Numbered from the stretch's first letter, positions 33,857 to 43,517 are shown. The stretch is 64,000 bases of DNA from Burkholderia cepacia (GCF_001039005.1 NZ_LDWR01000034.1:19335-83334); one strand, 5' to 3'. A program made the numbers and translations. The notes: generated by a model from the letters alone, not told the origin.

Positions 33857-35686
33857 ATGGACGAACTCCTGCCCCACTATGAGCGCGAGCTGGCGCTGCT
33901 GCGCCGCTCGACGCGCGAGTTCGCCGCGCGCTTTCCGAAGATCGCCGCGCGCCTCGGGATGACCGACGGCGAAAACGACGATCCGCATCTCGGCAGGCTG
34001 CTGCAGTCGTTCGCACTACTGGGCGCGCGCATCAGCAGGACACTCGACGACGACTATCCGGCGTTCGCGCAGGACGTCATCGACACGCTCTATCCCGAGC
34101 AACTGCGCCCCATTCCGTCGTGCTCGATCGCGCAGTTCGACGCAGGCGTCGCGCTCGGCCAGCTGACCGAACCCGTGACGATGCCGCGCGGCACCGAACT
34201 CGAGGACCGGGCCGGCACCTGCCGGTTCCGGACCAGCTACGACATCACGTTCGCGCCGATCGCGATCGATCGGGTCGGCGTCGCGCCGGCCGCCGCGTTG
34301 TCGCCGCGCGGCAAGCTGCCGCCGAATACGTCGATCGTGCTGTCGATTACGTTCGCATCGCTAACGGATGAGGCGGCGTTTCGCACGGCAACGCCGGAGC
34401 AGATCCGCATCCACTTCCACGGCATGCCGGCACTGTCGTCCACGCTGGCCGATGCGATGCTGCTGCATGCACCGATGGCGTTCGTCGAAAGCGATCGCGG
34501 CGGCCACTGGAAACGCCTGCCGCAATTTCCGCTGAAGCCGGCCGGGTACGACGAACGCGACGCACTCGTGCCGCACGCGGAAGCGGAACACGCGCCGTGG
34601 CGCCTGCTGCGCGAATACTTCGCGTTTCCCGACAAGTTCGCATTCGTCGACATCGACTTCGGGATGCTCGCGCGCGCGGCCGGCCCGTGCCGAAAGCTGA
34701 CGCTGCACGTGCCGATCGTCGACGTGCCGGAATCGTCTGCCGCACGCGTGCAGCTCGACGCGATCACGACCGACCACCTGCGGCTGTGCTGCACGCCGAT
34801 CGTGAACCTGTTCAGTCGCGACGCGATGCCGATCACGCTCGGGCCCGACGCCACGGCCTATGCCATCACGCCGCACGTGTTGAGCATGCGCGGCATCACC
34901 GTCCGCTCGATCGATTCGGTTCGGCTGGCCGCCGAGGGCGCACCGGAGACAGCAGGCGGCACACCGGTGCCGTGTTACCGCGGCTTCGTGCATGAACGTT
35001 CATCGCGCGACGCGCCGGCCTACTGGCTCGCATCCGTGCGCGAATACGACGACGACGCCAACGCGTCGCGACACCCGGAGATCATGCTCGTCGACCTGCC
35101 CGGGCGTGCGATTGCACGAGCGGGCGGCCAGCTCATGCTCGGCCTGACCTGCACGAACGGCAACCACCCTGCGACGCTGCCGTTCGGCGCCCCCGACGGC
35201 GACCTGTTCAACGAGAACGACAATCTCGCGGGCCGCGTGACGCTGTTGCGCGCCGCGTCTCGCTGCCGCACCGTGCCGCGTCGACAGCGTGCGCTCTGGC
35301 AGCTCGTCGCCGGCCTTGCGCCGCATGTGCTGACCCTGAACCCGGCCAGCGTCGAAACGCTGCGGGCATTGCTGCGCCTGCTGGCGGCCGACGCAGCGGG
35401 GCCGACGCCGATCATCGACGCGATCGTCGGCGTCTCGCACCGGTCCGCCATGCAATGGACGGCCGTCAAACCCATGTCGACGTTCGTGCGCGGCATCGAG
35501 ATCACGGTGAGCATCGAACCGTCCGCATTGAATACGGCAAGCCTGTACGCATGCAGCCGCATGCTCGAGCCGTTCTTCGCCCATTTCGCGCCGGCCAACG
35601 GCTTCGTGCAATGCGTGATCCGCGATGCGTCCGGCCGCGAGCGGGTGCGCTGCCCGCCGCGCTTCGGCACGACGGCGGTGCTGTAG
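33857..35686 (+). CDS. tssF: Type VI secretion baseplate protein TssF (orphan)
   Basis: 609 residues, full length. It begins MDELLPHYERELALLRRSTR, then FAARFPKIAARLGM and DPHLGRLLQSFALLGARISRTLDDDYP, the standard TssF/VasA opening. Further matches are ALYPEQLRPIPS-type DTLYPEQLRPIPSCSIAQF and the C-terminal RGIEITVSIEP. With TssG and TssK it forms the baseplate wedge. The ATG at 33857 has CGAGG upstream and lies 11 bases after the preceding gene. No tssG follows, which is unusual because tssF and tssG are normally adjacent. Confidence 0.93.
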   Translation: MDELLPHYERELALLRRSTREFAARFPKIAARLGMTDGENDDPHLGRLLQSFALLGARISRTLDDDYPAFAQDVIDTLYPEQLRPIPSCSIAQFDAGVALGQLTEPVTMPRGTELEDRAGTCRFRTSYDITFAPIAIDRVGVAPAAALSPRGKLPPNTSIVLSITFASLTDEAAFRTATPEQIRIHFHGMPALSSTLADAMLLHAPMAFVESDRGGHWKRLPQFPLKPAGYDERDALVPHAEAEHAPWRLLREYFAFPDKFAFVDIDFGMLARAAGPCRKLTLHVPIVDVPESSAARVQLDAITTDHLRLCCTPIVNLFSRDAMPITLGPDATAYAITPHVLSMRGITVRSIDSVRLAAEGAPETAGGTPVPCYRGFVHERSSRDAPAYWLASVREYDDDANASRHPEIMLVDLPGRAIARAGGQLMLGLTCTNGNHPATLPFGAPDGDLFNENDNLAGRVTLLRAASRCRTVPRRQRALWQLVAGLAPHVLTLNPASVETLRALLRLLAADAAGPTPIIDAIVGVSHRSAMQWTAVKPMSTFVRGIEITVSIEPSALNTASLYACSRMLEPFFAHFAPANGFVQCVIRDASGRERVRCPPRFGTTAVL

Positions 35687-35728
35687 GCGACGCCTGCGCG
35701 CAAGCCCATCCACCAACAACAAAAACAA

Positions 35729-35756
35729 GGCCCGGTGCACTTCCGCGCACCGGGCC
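35729..35756 (-). terminator. Terminator of the doxX transcript
   Basis: GGCCCGGTGC / GCACCGGGCC form a perfect 10-bp stem with an eight-base loop. Reading the minus strand, the stem is followed by TTGTTTTTGTTG, a T-rich tail, so it ends the doxX transcript; it may also stop tssF transcription from the other side. Confidence 0.8.
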
Positions 35757-35786
35757 CATCCTGCTTCACGAAATTCCCGCGCTATC

Positions 35787-36200
35787 TCACTTGCGGTCGA
35801 GCGAATACCGCCCCGGCCCGCTCAGCGCGAGCAGCAACAGCCCGCCGATGATGCTCACGTTCTTGTAGAAGTTGATCATCGCCATGTACTGGTCCATCCC
35901 CTGCAGCGCCCAGTAGCGGTGGCCGATCAGTGCAGTTGCGAGCGTATAGGCGGCGAACACGAGTGCGAGCGGACGCGTATAGAAGCCGATCGCGATCAGC
36001 AAGCCGCCGGCCAGCTCGACGGCCACCGCGATCGCGGCCGCCAGCTCGGGCGCCGGGTTACCCGTCGACGCCATGTACGCGACCGTGCCCGAGAAGCCGG
36101 TCAGCTTCTGCCAGCCGAACAGCACGAACAGGATCATCAACAGCACGCGAGCCGCCAGCAGCAGCTCGTCCTTCTTCGATTCCAGCGAAAAGTAACGCAT
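35787..36200 (-). CDS. DoxX family membrane protein
   Basis: 137 residues from the ATG at 36200, with AAGGG upstream. Four membrane helices are evident (LLLAARVLLMILFVLFGWQK, AAAIAVAVELAGGLLIAIGF, ALVFAAYTLATALIG, NVSIIGGLLLLALSG). GWQKLTGFSG and the ELAGGLLIAIGFYTRPLAL segment are typical of DoxX. Family members support redox or sulfur metabolism; the exact role is unknown. A LysR-type box about 240 bases upstream matches one at the lysR/pirin locus. Confidence 0.9.
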   Translation of the reverse strand: MRYFSLESKKDELLLAARVLLMILFVLFGWQKLTGFSGTVAYMASTGNPAPELAAAIAVAVELAGGLLIAIGFYTRPLALVFAAYTLATALIGHRYWALQGMDQYMAMINFYKNVSIIGGLLLLALSGPGRYSLDRK

Positions 36201-37258
36201 GACAATCACCCTTGAATTGACGGTTTGATGCATCCGGTGCCGATACGCGCCGAATCAGCGCGCCAGTCCGGCAACGGACCACTCCTCGCACAATCGGACA
36301 GCGGGCCGACCGGCCCGCCGCCGAGGAATCCGATCCGGAGGGCGCCGTTCCTGGCGCGCTCCGGATCGGTTCTGGCGAAGCACGAGTGCAGTCTACTGTC
36401 TCACCAAGAATCATCAATCCGTTAAAACATGATTCGCTGTCTCGATAAAGTGGACAATCGGAGACGACAAGGCCGTACAAGGCAGCAGACCGGGCAGCGT
36501 CAATGAACCTGTTCCCGTGTTTCAAGACCATGAAAATTGCCCGGCCTTTTACCGGTCACCGTCTCCAATAACTATTCCCGGCTTCAATTGACGCGCACCG
36601 GCCGCAACAACGCGCCACAACCGCTATTCAGCGACACGCTCAATGCGCGACTTCCTCACGATCACTTCAACCTGACAACTCGACGGTCTTTGCAATTGCC
36701 GAAGCATCATGTTCCGCATAAGGACACACGGCCCGGGAATGCGAAGTGGCAAGCGAAAGCGTTTCACGTGCATGTGGCCTGGTGTCGCATGTGACGGGAT
36801 GACGTCCGGTGGGCAAGGCTCACAGCTCGACGCCCGCCGGGAAACACGCGTTCTCCGCGCAGTCGATCCGACCGATGTTTAGCGAAATGCACGAAAACTT
36901 CTTCATCAAACATTCATGCTTTCAGCAAGATTTCAATGCTGGCGGAAATCCTCGAATAAATGCAATTAAAATCATGCGCTTACGCTAAAAAATCGCTAAC
37001 CGCCCTCGCACATCCACCCGCCCGCACCCCGTCTACAATTTTCTCAAGAAGCATTACAAAAAATTACCAATTAATACCGATTTAAATATAGGATAGCGCT
37101 CTGTCACGTTCTTACGTTTCCCCGACACCGCCCGTGGACCCGGAAGGCGTCGCGCGGGAAACGGCATGCAGGCGAATCGCGACGAGGCCGCCCGGATCAC
37201 CCGCACGCGGGCTCGGCGGCCGCTCGTCTGAGGATCGCCTTTCAACCGGAGCTCACCC
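36201..37258. other. Gene-poor region between doxX and fliD
   Basis: About 1.06 kb. The part next to doxX holds the LysR-type box at 36437-36458 and an inverted repeat at 36408-36435. The part from about 36880 to 37090 is very AT-rich and presumably contains the fliD promoter; I could not identify a clear sigma-28 site. The short ORF at 36537-36794 has no support. No RNA gene was recognised. Confidence 0.45.
36437..36458 (-). promoter_or_regulatory. LysR-type box upstream of doxX
   Basis: On the minus strand ATTGTCCACT is followed by seven bases and GACAG, giving TGTC-N11-GACA, the classical T-N11-A LysR box. It agrees at 18 of 22 positions with the box over the lysR start at 48512-48533 and has the same orientation relative to the downstream gene. 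Confidence 0.65.
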
Positions 37259-38770
37259 ATGCCAACGAACACGCCTGTGAATAGCAGCGCGAACGCAAAC
37301 AGCCTGATGCAACAGGCGGCGCAATCGATCATCAGCGGTTCGACCGGCAATCCGTCGGTCGACGTCGGCGCGCTCGTCAAGTCGCTGGTGAACGCGAAGA
37401 CGGCCGGCCATGCCGCGTCGCTTGCCGCGTCGCAAACGTCCAGCAACACGCGGATTTCCGCATTCGGCGCGCTGTCGTCGGCACTGGGCGCGCTCCAGGC
37501 GGGCCTCACGTCGCTGACGAACGGCGGGCTGCAATCGACCTTCACCGCGGTCGCGAGCGGCAAGGGCCTGACCGCGACGTCGGGTGCGGGCGCGGTCGCC
37601 GGCACCTACACGGTCGGCGTCACGCAGATCGCAACCGCGCAGGCGCTGTCGTCGGCGGGTTTCACCGGGAACAAGGCGCTCGGCACCGGCACGCTGACGC
37701 TGTCGCTCGGCAGCCAGTCGTTCAAGGTCGAGGTCGGCGGCACGAACAACACGCTGTCGGGCATCGCGGCCGCGATCAACTCGGCATCGAACAACCCGGG
37801 GATCAGCGCGACGGTCATCAACGGCACCGACGGCGCGCACCTCGTGCTCGGGTCGTCGAAGACGGGCTCGGCGAACGCGATCAGCGTCGCGGTCGGCAAC
37901 GTGGCCAACGACAACGGGCTGTCGAGCCTCGGCGTCACGTCGACGGCCGACACGACCGGCGGCGCATCGAAGATCGACTCGGCGAACAGCGCGGCCGCGT
38001 GGCGGCAAAGCGCCGTCGCACAGGACGCGAAGTTCACGATCAACGGGATCGCATCGACCAGCGCGAGCAACGCGGTGTCGGGTGTGTTGACGGGCGTCAC
38101 GCTGAACCTGTCGGCTGCCGCGGTCAGCGCGACCGATACGCAGACGCTGACGGTCAGCACCGACACGAAGTCGCAAGCGGCGACGATCACGAATTTCGTG
38201 AACCTGTACAACACGGCCGTCAAGACGATGGGCGCGCTGACGAGCTACACGGAAGGCGCGAGTTCGCAGGGCGCGCTGATCGGCGACTCGACGCTGAACA
38301 CGATCCGCAACTCGCTCGCGTCGATCGTCGCGCGCGGCGTCGACGGCGCCGCCACCGAGAACGGCCACGGGCGCATGAACCTGATGGCGATCGGCATCAA
38401 GCTCGAGAAGGACGGCACGCTGAACGTCGACAGCGCAAAGCTCGGCGACGCGCTGTCCGCCAACCCGACGGCGGCCGCGCGCCTGTTCGACCCGACGAAC
38501 GGGATCGGCACGCGCCTGAACGATCAGATCACGCACTTCACGAAGAAGGACGGCATGATCGACGTGCGCACGAACGCACTGAACGCCGACCTGAAGCGCG
38601 TCACGCAGCAGCAGTCCGATCTGTCCGACTACGCCGCGCAACTGACCAAGCAGTACCAGGCGCAGTTCACGGCGCTCAATACGCTGATGGCCAGGATGAA
38701 CACGAACACGAAGTACCTGACGCAGCTGTTTGGCGGCGCCAACAGCAGCGGCACGCTGGCGAACAAGTGA
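37259..38770 (+). CDS. fliD: Flagellar hook-associated protein 2 (filament cap)
   Basis: 503 residues, rich in Ala, Ser, Thr and Asn. The N-terminal part (NPSVDVGALVKSLVNAKTAG) and the C-terminal part (RLNDQITHFTKKDGMIDVRT, then QYQAQFTALNTLMARMN) are the conserved FliD_N and FliD_C regions. An Flg-like repeat occurs at the VTQIATAQAL segment. It forms the pentameric or similar cap that folds flagellin. No fliS, fliT or fliC gene is beside it, so this is a separately located copy. The ATG has CGGAGC upstream. Confidence 0.92.
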   Translation: MPTNTPVNSSANANSLMQQAAQSIISGSTGNPSVDVGALVKSLVNAKTAGHAASLAASQTSSNTRISAFGALSSALGALQAGLTSLTNGGLQSTFTAVASGKGLTATSGAGAVAGTYTVGVTQIATAQALSSAGFTGNKALGTGTLTLSLGSQSFKVEVGGTNNTLSGIAAAINSASNNPGISATVINGTDGAHLVLGSSKTGSANAISVAVGNVANDNGLSSLGVTSTADTTGGASKIDSANSAAAWRQSAVAQDAKFTINGIASTSASNAVSGVLTGVTLNLSAAAVSATDTQTLTVSTDTKSQAATITNFVNLYNTAVKTMGALTSYTEGASSQGALIGDSTLNTIRNSLASIVARGVDGAATENGHGRMNLMAIGIKLEKDGTLNVDSAKLGDALSANPTAAARLFDPTNGIGTRLNDQITHFTKKDGMIDVRTNALNADLKRVTQQQSDLSDYAAQLTKQYQAQFTALNTLMARMNTNTKYLTQLFGGANSSGTLANK

Positions 38771-38942
38771 ACGGCCGGGCAGCGCGCTGAACGCGCCGGC
38801 GGCTCGCGCCGCCGCGCGCGGTGTGTCGCCTGGCGGTATGGTTCATGCCCAGTGCTGCACCAGCGCCTGCCGGGTGCGCTTGCCCGATTCATCCAATCGC
38901 GGCAGGCAGCCTGCACGCGGTTCGCCCGACATGGGCGTGCCG

Positions 38943-39632
38943 TCAGCCAAGACCTTCGACCCGATCGGCGAACAAATCGATCGCACGCGAAACCTGACGC
39001 CCGAAATAGCCTGGCCGCTCGCGTTCGTACGCGCGCAGCAGCGACGTGCATTCGCGCTCGGCCCAGCGCCACACGGGGCCCTGCTTCGCGAATACCGGAT
39101 GATCGTGCAGCTCGGCCGGCACCGCGTGCTCGTCGTCCCAGCCCCAGAAATAAGCCTGATACGCGCGGGCGAACGGCATCCCCAGATTGGTCGCGACGGT
39201 CTCGTCGTGGCGCAGCGTGAAGTCGACGATCTCCTTGCGTGCGCGACCGCCGACGTCGTCGTGACGCGCTTCGATCCAGCAGTGATACCGCGCGAGTTGC
39301 GACAGATGCCGCGCGGTCCGGCGCCGCTCGCGCGTCGTGCACAGCGCGTACAGGTTGCCGGCGCCGAAATCCATCACTTCGCCGCCCGCGAACGGCCGGT
39401 AAGGCTTACCGGTCAGCAGCGTCAGCACCTGCGCGCCAACGATCGCGTAGTCGGCACAGCGCATGTAGCCGCTGCGCGTCGTCGCCTCCGACACGCTCCG
39501 GTGGACGGCCTCGTCGATCACGGCGTGCAGCATGGCATCAACCGGCGCCGCCAGGATCGGTGGCTGGCTTGTCGTCGTCACTTGTTGCATGGAGGGCGAA
39601 TACGGGTTCAACGGTTCGTCGGTAAAAATCAC
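38943..39632 (-). CDS. Hypothetical protein
   Basis: Up to 229 residues from a GTG at 39632; an ATG at 39590 (MQQVTTTSQPPILAAPVDAM) would give 215. It has no signal peptide or membrane segment. Trp-, His- and Arg-rich stretches stand out (RHLSQLARYHCWIEARHDD, AYQAYFWGWDDEHAV). The composition and the long uninterrupted frame support a real gene, but neither start has a clear ribosome binding site and I do not recognise the family. It converges with fliD. Confidence 0.65.
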   Translation of the reverse strand: MIFTDEPLNPYSPSMQQVTTTSQPPILAAPVDAMLHAVIDEAVHRSVSEATTRSGYMRCADYAIVGAQVLTLLTGKPYRPFAGGEVMDFGAGNLYALCTTRERRRTARHLSQLARYHCWIEARHDDVGGRARKEIVDFTLRHDETVATNLGMPFARAYQAYFWGWDDEHAVPAELHDHPVFAKQGPVWRWAERECTSLLRAYERERPGYFGRQVSRAIDLFADRVEGLG

Positions 39633-40213
39633 ACCGCGGCATAATATTACGAATCGTTACGGAAAACGATGGGAAGGTTTGGCGATATTTGTGTGCTTTT
39701 GTCGTACGGTACGGGAGCCCGTCGGACAGCCTGTGGAAGCGGCAAACGCGGGACGCAGCGCCGCACGCCGGACGAGTGTCGGCGGTGCGCTCGCGGATCG
39801 CGGGCGGCTCGCTGTGGTGATGCAGTGAATGAAGGCCGGACCGCGCGTCGGCCTCGTGTCGGCGATGCGCTGTCGTTGGTGGCATGGGTATCGTGACGGA
39901 CCGGCCGGCTAGCGTGGACTTGCTGCCGCGGCAGGCGGCTTTGCCGTCATCGACGCGCTCGGGAATCCCGGCGGCTTCGTTGCGTGGCGCACGCGGCCCG
40001 GTCGCGGCGCCGCGTTCGTGTCATCCGGGGCATTGCAGACACACCGTTGACGCCGCATGGCGCGACGCATCTCGAGGTGCCGATTCTTCTTGCGGCAAAC
40101 GCACGCACCGGCCGCGCGCTTCCTGACGATCACATGCAAAGGCAACCGCACGCGCGGCTCGCCAGTGTGTCGCGCGCCGCCCGATCCGCACGGCGCACGG
40201 CACGCATCCCACG
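39633..40213. other. Gene-free stretch
   Basis: 581 bases. Short ORFs occur on both strands but without ribosome binding sites or recognisable domains. The first 60 bases are AT-rich and likely form the promoter of the minus-strand hypothetical gene. Nothing else can be supported. Confidence 0.4.
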
Positions 40214-41161
40214 CTATTGAGCGGCGATCCGCCGGCGGAAATGCTCGGTGCCGGCCACGATCTTGTCGAGCACCGCGTCGAGCGCCCAGAATCGTTCGCG
40301 CACGTCGTAGTCGATCGCGCGGCATTTGATCGACCCGAAGGTGCCGATCCGCTGATGGTAGAGCTTCGCGAGCGCCGGGTAGCCCAGCGCCTCCGATACC
40401 GCCGAGACCACCAGGAACGTCGACAGCTCGTCGGCCAACGCCGGATTCGTGTGTCCTTGCGTGCGCAACCACCGGTACAGATCCGGATGGAAGTTGGTGA
40501 ACACACCGTTGAAGCCGGCGGAGCCCGCCTTCATCGCGTCCCACGCAATCGCGGCATTCGCGTTCAGGATCTTCAGCGGCGATCCGGCCGCGAGCGCGAC
40601 ACGCCGCTTCACCGTCTCCAGGTCGCAGCTCACATCCTTGAGCATCACGAACCGGCCCGTGTCGATGCACGCGCGCAACTCGTCGTCGGACAGCAGCCGT
40701 CGGTAGGGCGCCGGACACTCATACAGGCCGAGCGGCAGATCGGACGGCAGTCGCGCAAGCAGCTTGTGAAGATGGTCGAGCAACGCGGCGCTGCCCTTGC
40801 GCTGCGGATCGAGTCGGTTGGTCACGAGCACGACGCCCTGCGCGCCCGATTCGGCCGCCGCGCGCAGCTCGGCCACCTGCGCATCGAGATCGTCGCTGAT
40901 GTGCCCGGACGCGACGACAGGCACGCGCCCGGCCACCCGCTCGACCACGAAGCGCGCCAGTTCCGCGCGTTCGGCAAGCGTCAGGAACTGCATCTCGCTC
41001 GATTGCGCCACCGCGAACAACGCATCCGAGCCGTGCGCCAGATACCATTCGATGAGCCGTTCGAGCCCCGCGTAGTCGATCGCGCCGGCGTCGTCGAACG
41101 GCGTCAGCATGACCGGCACGATCCCCTCGATGGTCACGCTCGATTGCTGCTGGTGTTGCAT
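40214..41161 (-). CDS. DapA-like aldolase/dehydratase (dihydrodipicolinate synthase family)
   Basis: 315 residues, a TIM barrel of the DHDPS family. The Schiff-base lysine is Lys175 in RFVMLKDVSCDL and the conserved Tyr147 lies in LGLYECPAPY. The usual GTTGE motif is replaced by VAQSSEMQFL, so this is not a lysine-biosynthesis DapA but a catabolic lyase or dehydratase acting on a keto-acid such as a sugar acid. It is the last gene of an MFS, kinase and aldolase cluster on the minus strand and is probably under the divergent LacI regulator. Confidence 0.88.
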   Translation of the reverse strand: MQHQQQSSVTIEGIVPVMLTPFDDAGAIDYAGLERLIEWYLAHGSDALFAVAQSSEMQFLTLAERAELARFVVERVAGRVPVVASGHISDDLDAQVAELRAAAESGAQGVVLVTNRLDPQRKGSAALLDHLHKLLARLPSDLPLGLYECPAPYRRLLSDDELRACIDTGRFVMLKDVSCDLETVKRRVALAAGSPLKILNANAAIAWDAMKAGSAGFNGVFTNFHPDLYRWLRTQGHTNPALADELSTFLVVSAVSEALGYPALAKLYHQRIGTFGSIKCRAIDYDVRERFWALDAVLDKIVAGTEHFRRRIAAQ

Positions 41162-41205
41162 CTGTTTCTCCTTGCTTCAGTGAATACGTGGTGCGAGCCG
41201 CGGGC

Positions 41206-42540
41206 TCAGGCCGGCAACGGGCCGGGCGCGGCGTTCGCGGCGTGCTCGGGAATCGGCTTGCGCACCAGCAGCAGGTACGCCATCGCGCCGGCGAACGCGA
41301 TCGCCGCGGCAGTCAGCAGCGCCGGCACGAACGACCACTTCTGCGCGATGACGCCCGTCAGGATCGGCGCGAGCGCACCGCCGATGAAGCCGCCGAAATT
41401 CTGGATCGCGCCGAGCGAAGCGATACGGCTCGGCGGCGCGGCCGCCGTCGCGAGCGCCCACGAGCAGGCCGACGCCGCGTTGGCGAGAAAGATCACGACC
41501 GAAATGCACGCGAGCGCGACCACGTTGCTCTGCACCAGCGCGGCCGGGATCGTGAACGCGACCATCCCGAGCATCGCGACCACCACCGCATTGCGCCGGC
41601 TCACCACCGGCGAACGGCTGCGACGCGTGACCAGGTCCGACAGCCAGCCGGCGACCAGCGAGCCGATGAACCCGCACAGGAACGGCACCGACGCGGCGAA
41701 TCCGGTACGGATCAGGCTCATGTGCCGCTCCATCGTCAGATAGCCGGGCAGCCAGGTCAGGTACACCCAGTTCAGGTACACCGACCCGAAAAAGCCGATC
41801 AGCATCCCCCAGGTCGTGCCGTGCGAGAACAGGCTGCGCCATTCGACGAAGGTCAGTTTAGGCGCCGCAACCACGCTTTGCGCATCGGCATCGAGATAAC
41901 CTCGCTCGGCCGCGGTCAGTTGCGCACGCACCGGATCGCGGTACAGCGCGAACCACACGACGGCGACGACGAGGCCGAGTGCCCCCGTCACAATGAACGC
42001 CCAGCGCCAGTCGAACGACACGACGAGGATCGACAGCAGCAACGGCGCGAGCGCGGTGCCGAGCGGCGACGCGGCGTTGAAGATCCCGGTCGGCGTGCCG
42101 CGCGCGCGCAGCGGAAACCAGTTGCTCACCACGCGCGCGGCCGACGGGAATTGCGGCGCCTCGCCGATGCCGAGCGCGATGCGCGCGACGATGAACCAGC
42201 CGAAGGTGGACACGATACCGCCCGCCGCCTGCGCGAACGACCAGACGATCAGCCCGATGCCGAGCAGCCGGCGCGGACCGATGCGGTCGACCAGGCCGCC
42301 GACCGGGAACTGGCACAGCGCATAGCTCCACGAGAACGCCGACAGCAGCAGCCCCATCTGCGCGAGCGACAACCCGAGATCGCCCCGGATCGCCGAGCTC
42401 GCGACGGCCAGCGTGCCGCGATCGAGATAGTTGACGATCCCGCTCGCCATCAACAGCGCGAGCGCGATGCGTTGCCCGCGCCGGATCCGCGGCGGCGCAT
42501 GCGGATCAGATTGGTTTTCGCTCATTTCGATTGTCTCCAT
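41206..42540 (-). CDS. MFS transporter, anion:cation symporter type
   Basis: 444 residues with 12 membrane helices. GIVNYLDRGTLAVASSAIRGDL in helix 1 and GGLVDRIGPRRLLG in loop 2 are typical of the ACS family of hexuronate, glucarate and tartrate transporters. It would import the organic acid used by the neighbouring aldolase and kinase. The gap of 44 bases to each neighbour supports co-transcription. The substrate is inferred only by family. Confidence 0.88.
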   Translation of the reverse strand: METIEMSENQSDPHAPPRIRRGQRIALALLMASGIVNYLDRGTLAVASSAIRGDLGLSLAQMGLLLSAFSWSYALCQFPVGGLVDRIGPRRLLGIGLIVWSFAQAAGGIVSTFGWFIVARIALGIGEAPQFPSAARVVSNWFPLRARGTPTGIFNAASPLGTALAPLLLSILVVSFDWRWAFIVTGALGLVVAVVWFALYRDPVRAQLTAAERGYLDADAQSVVAAPKLTFVEWRSLFSHGTTWGMLIGFFGSVYLNWVYLTWLPGYLTMERHMSLIRTGFAASVPFLCGFIGSLVAGWLSDLVTRRSRSPVVSRRNAVVVAMLGMVAFTIPAALVQSNVVALACISVVIFLANAASACSWALATAAAPPSRIASLGAIQNFGGFIGGALAPILTGVIAQKWSFVPALLTAAAIAFAGAMAYLLLVRKPIPEHAANAAPGPLPA

Positions 42541-42585
42541 GTCATGGGTATCGGCCGGATCCGGCCGTTCCGTCGTGTGCGGAAT

Positions 42586-43512
42586 TCAAGCGTCCATGCG
42601 TGCCACTTCCTCGCGTGTCGGGATCGAGGTCTGCGCGCCGAAGCGCGTGACGCTGATCGCAGCCGCACGCTGGCCGAAGCCGATCGCGTCGTCCATCGAC
42701 GCGCCTTCTGCCCGGGCCGCCGCGAACCCGCCGACGAACGTGTCGCCGGCCGCGGTCGTATCGACGGCGACCACCGTCATCGCACGATGGCGGCCGTGCC
42801 CTGCGCTGCCGCGCCAGCACACGCCGCGCGCACCGAGCGTGACCAGCACGTTGCCGACGCCCTTCGCGCACAGCGCATCGGCGGCGCGCACGGCCGACGC
42901 ATCGTCGCCAACCGCGATGCCGGTCAGCGACTCGGCTTCGGTTTCGTTGACGACGAGGTAGTCGACCCGCGCCAGCAACGCGTCCAACAGCGGCTGCGCG
43001 GGCGCGGGATTGAGCAGCACCGGCGTGTGGTGTGCGGCTGCACAGGCAATCGCGCGCGCCACGGCGGCGAGCGGCACTTCGAGTTGGCACACGAGCAGCG
43101 CCGCCCCGGCGATCGTTTCGCGCGCCGCATCGATCCGGCCGTCATCGACGCATGCATTCGCGCCGGGCACGACGACGATGCTGTTCGCGCCGCGCGCGTC
43201 GACCGTGATCGTCGCAACTCCGGTTGCCGTGCCGACGACGCGATGCAGGTGCGTCACGTCGATGCGCTCGGCCGCCAGCGCGTCGTGCAGGCGCGCACCG
43301 AACGCGTCGTCGCCGACGCAGCCGATCATCGCGACCGACGCGCCCAGGCGCGCGGCGGCGACCGCCTGGTTCGCCCCCTTGCCACCGTGAACGGTCTGGA
43401 AATCCGTGCCGAGCAGCGTTTCGCCCGGCACCGGCAGGCGCGGCGCGCGCGTAACGAGGTCGATGTTCACGCTGCCGACGACAGCGATACGCGGTGATTG
43501 AGCATCGTTCAT
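42586..43512 (-). CDS. rbsK: Ribokinase-like PfkB carbohydrate kinase
   Basis: 308 residues from the ATG at 43512. The N-terminal signature VHGGKGANQAVAAARLG and the C-terminal VDTTAAGDTFVGGFAAA with the catalytic Asp are both intact. It phosphorylates a sugar, probably ribose or a related pentose or sugar acid, using ATP. It is the first gene of the minus-strand cluster, and the palindrome just upstream is a likely LacI-family operator. The ribokinase name is the nearest family match, not proof of substrate. Confidence 0.88.
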   Translation of the reverse strand: MNDAQSPRIAVVGSVNIDLVTRAPRLPVPGETLLGTDFQTVHGGKGANQAVAAARLGASVAMIGCVGDDAFGARLHDALAAERIDVTHLHRVVGTATGVATITVDARGANSIVVVPGANACVDDGRIDAARETIAGAALLVCQLEVPLAAVARAIACAAAHHTPVLLNPAPAQPLLDALLARVDYLVVNETEAESLTGIAVGDDASAVRAADALCAKGVGNVLVTLGARGVCWRGSAGHGRHRAMTVVAVDTTAAGDTFVGGFAAARAEGASMDDAIGFGQRAAAISVTRFGAQTSIPTREEVARMDA

Positions 43513-43517
43513 TTTCG

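Noticed and set aside
36537..36794. Short plus-strand ORF between doxX and fliD
   Set aside because: No ribosome binding site, no family resemblance and atypical composition.
38790..38830. GC-rich hairpin after fliD as an intrinsic terminator
   Set aside because: Stems of this kind occur by chance in this composition and there is no T run.
39909..40718. Minus-strand ORF overlapping the end of the DapA-like gene
   Set aside because: It is a frame shadow of the DapA-like gene and has no independent support.
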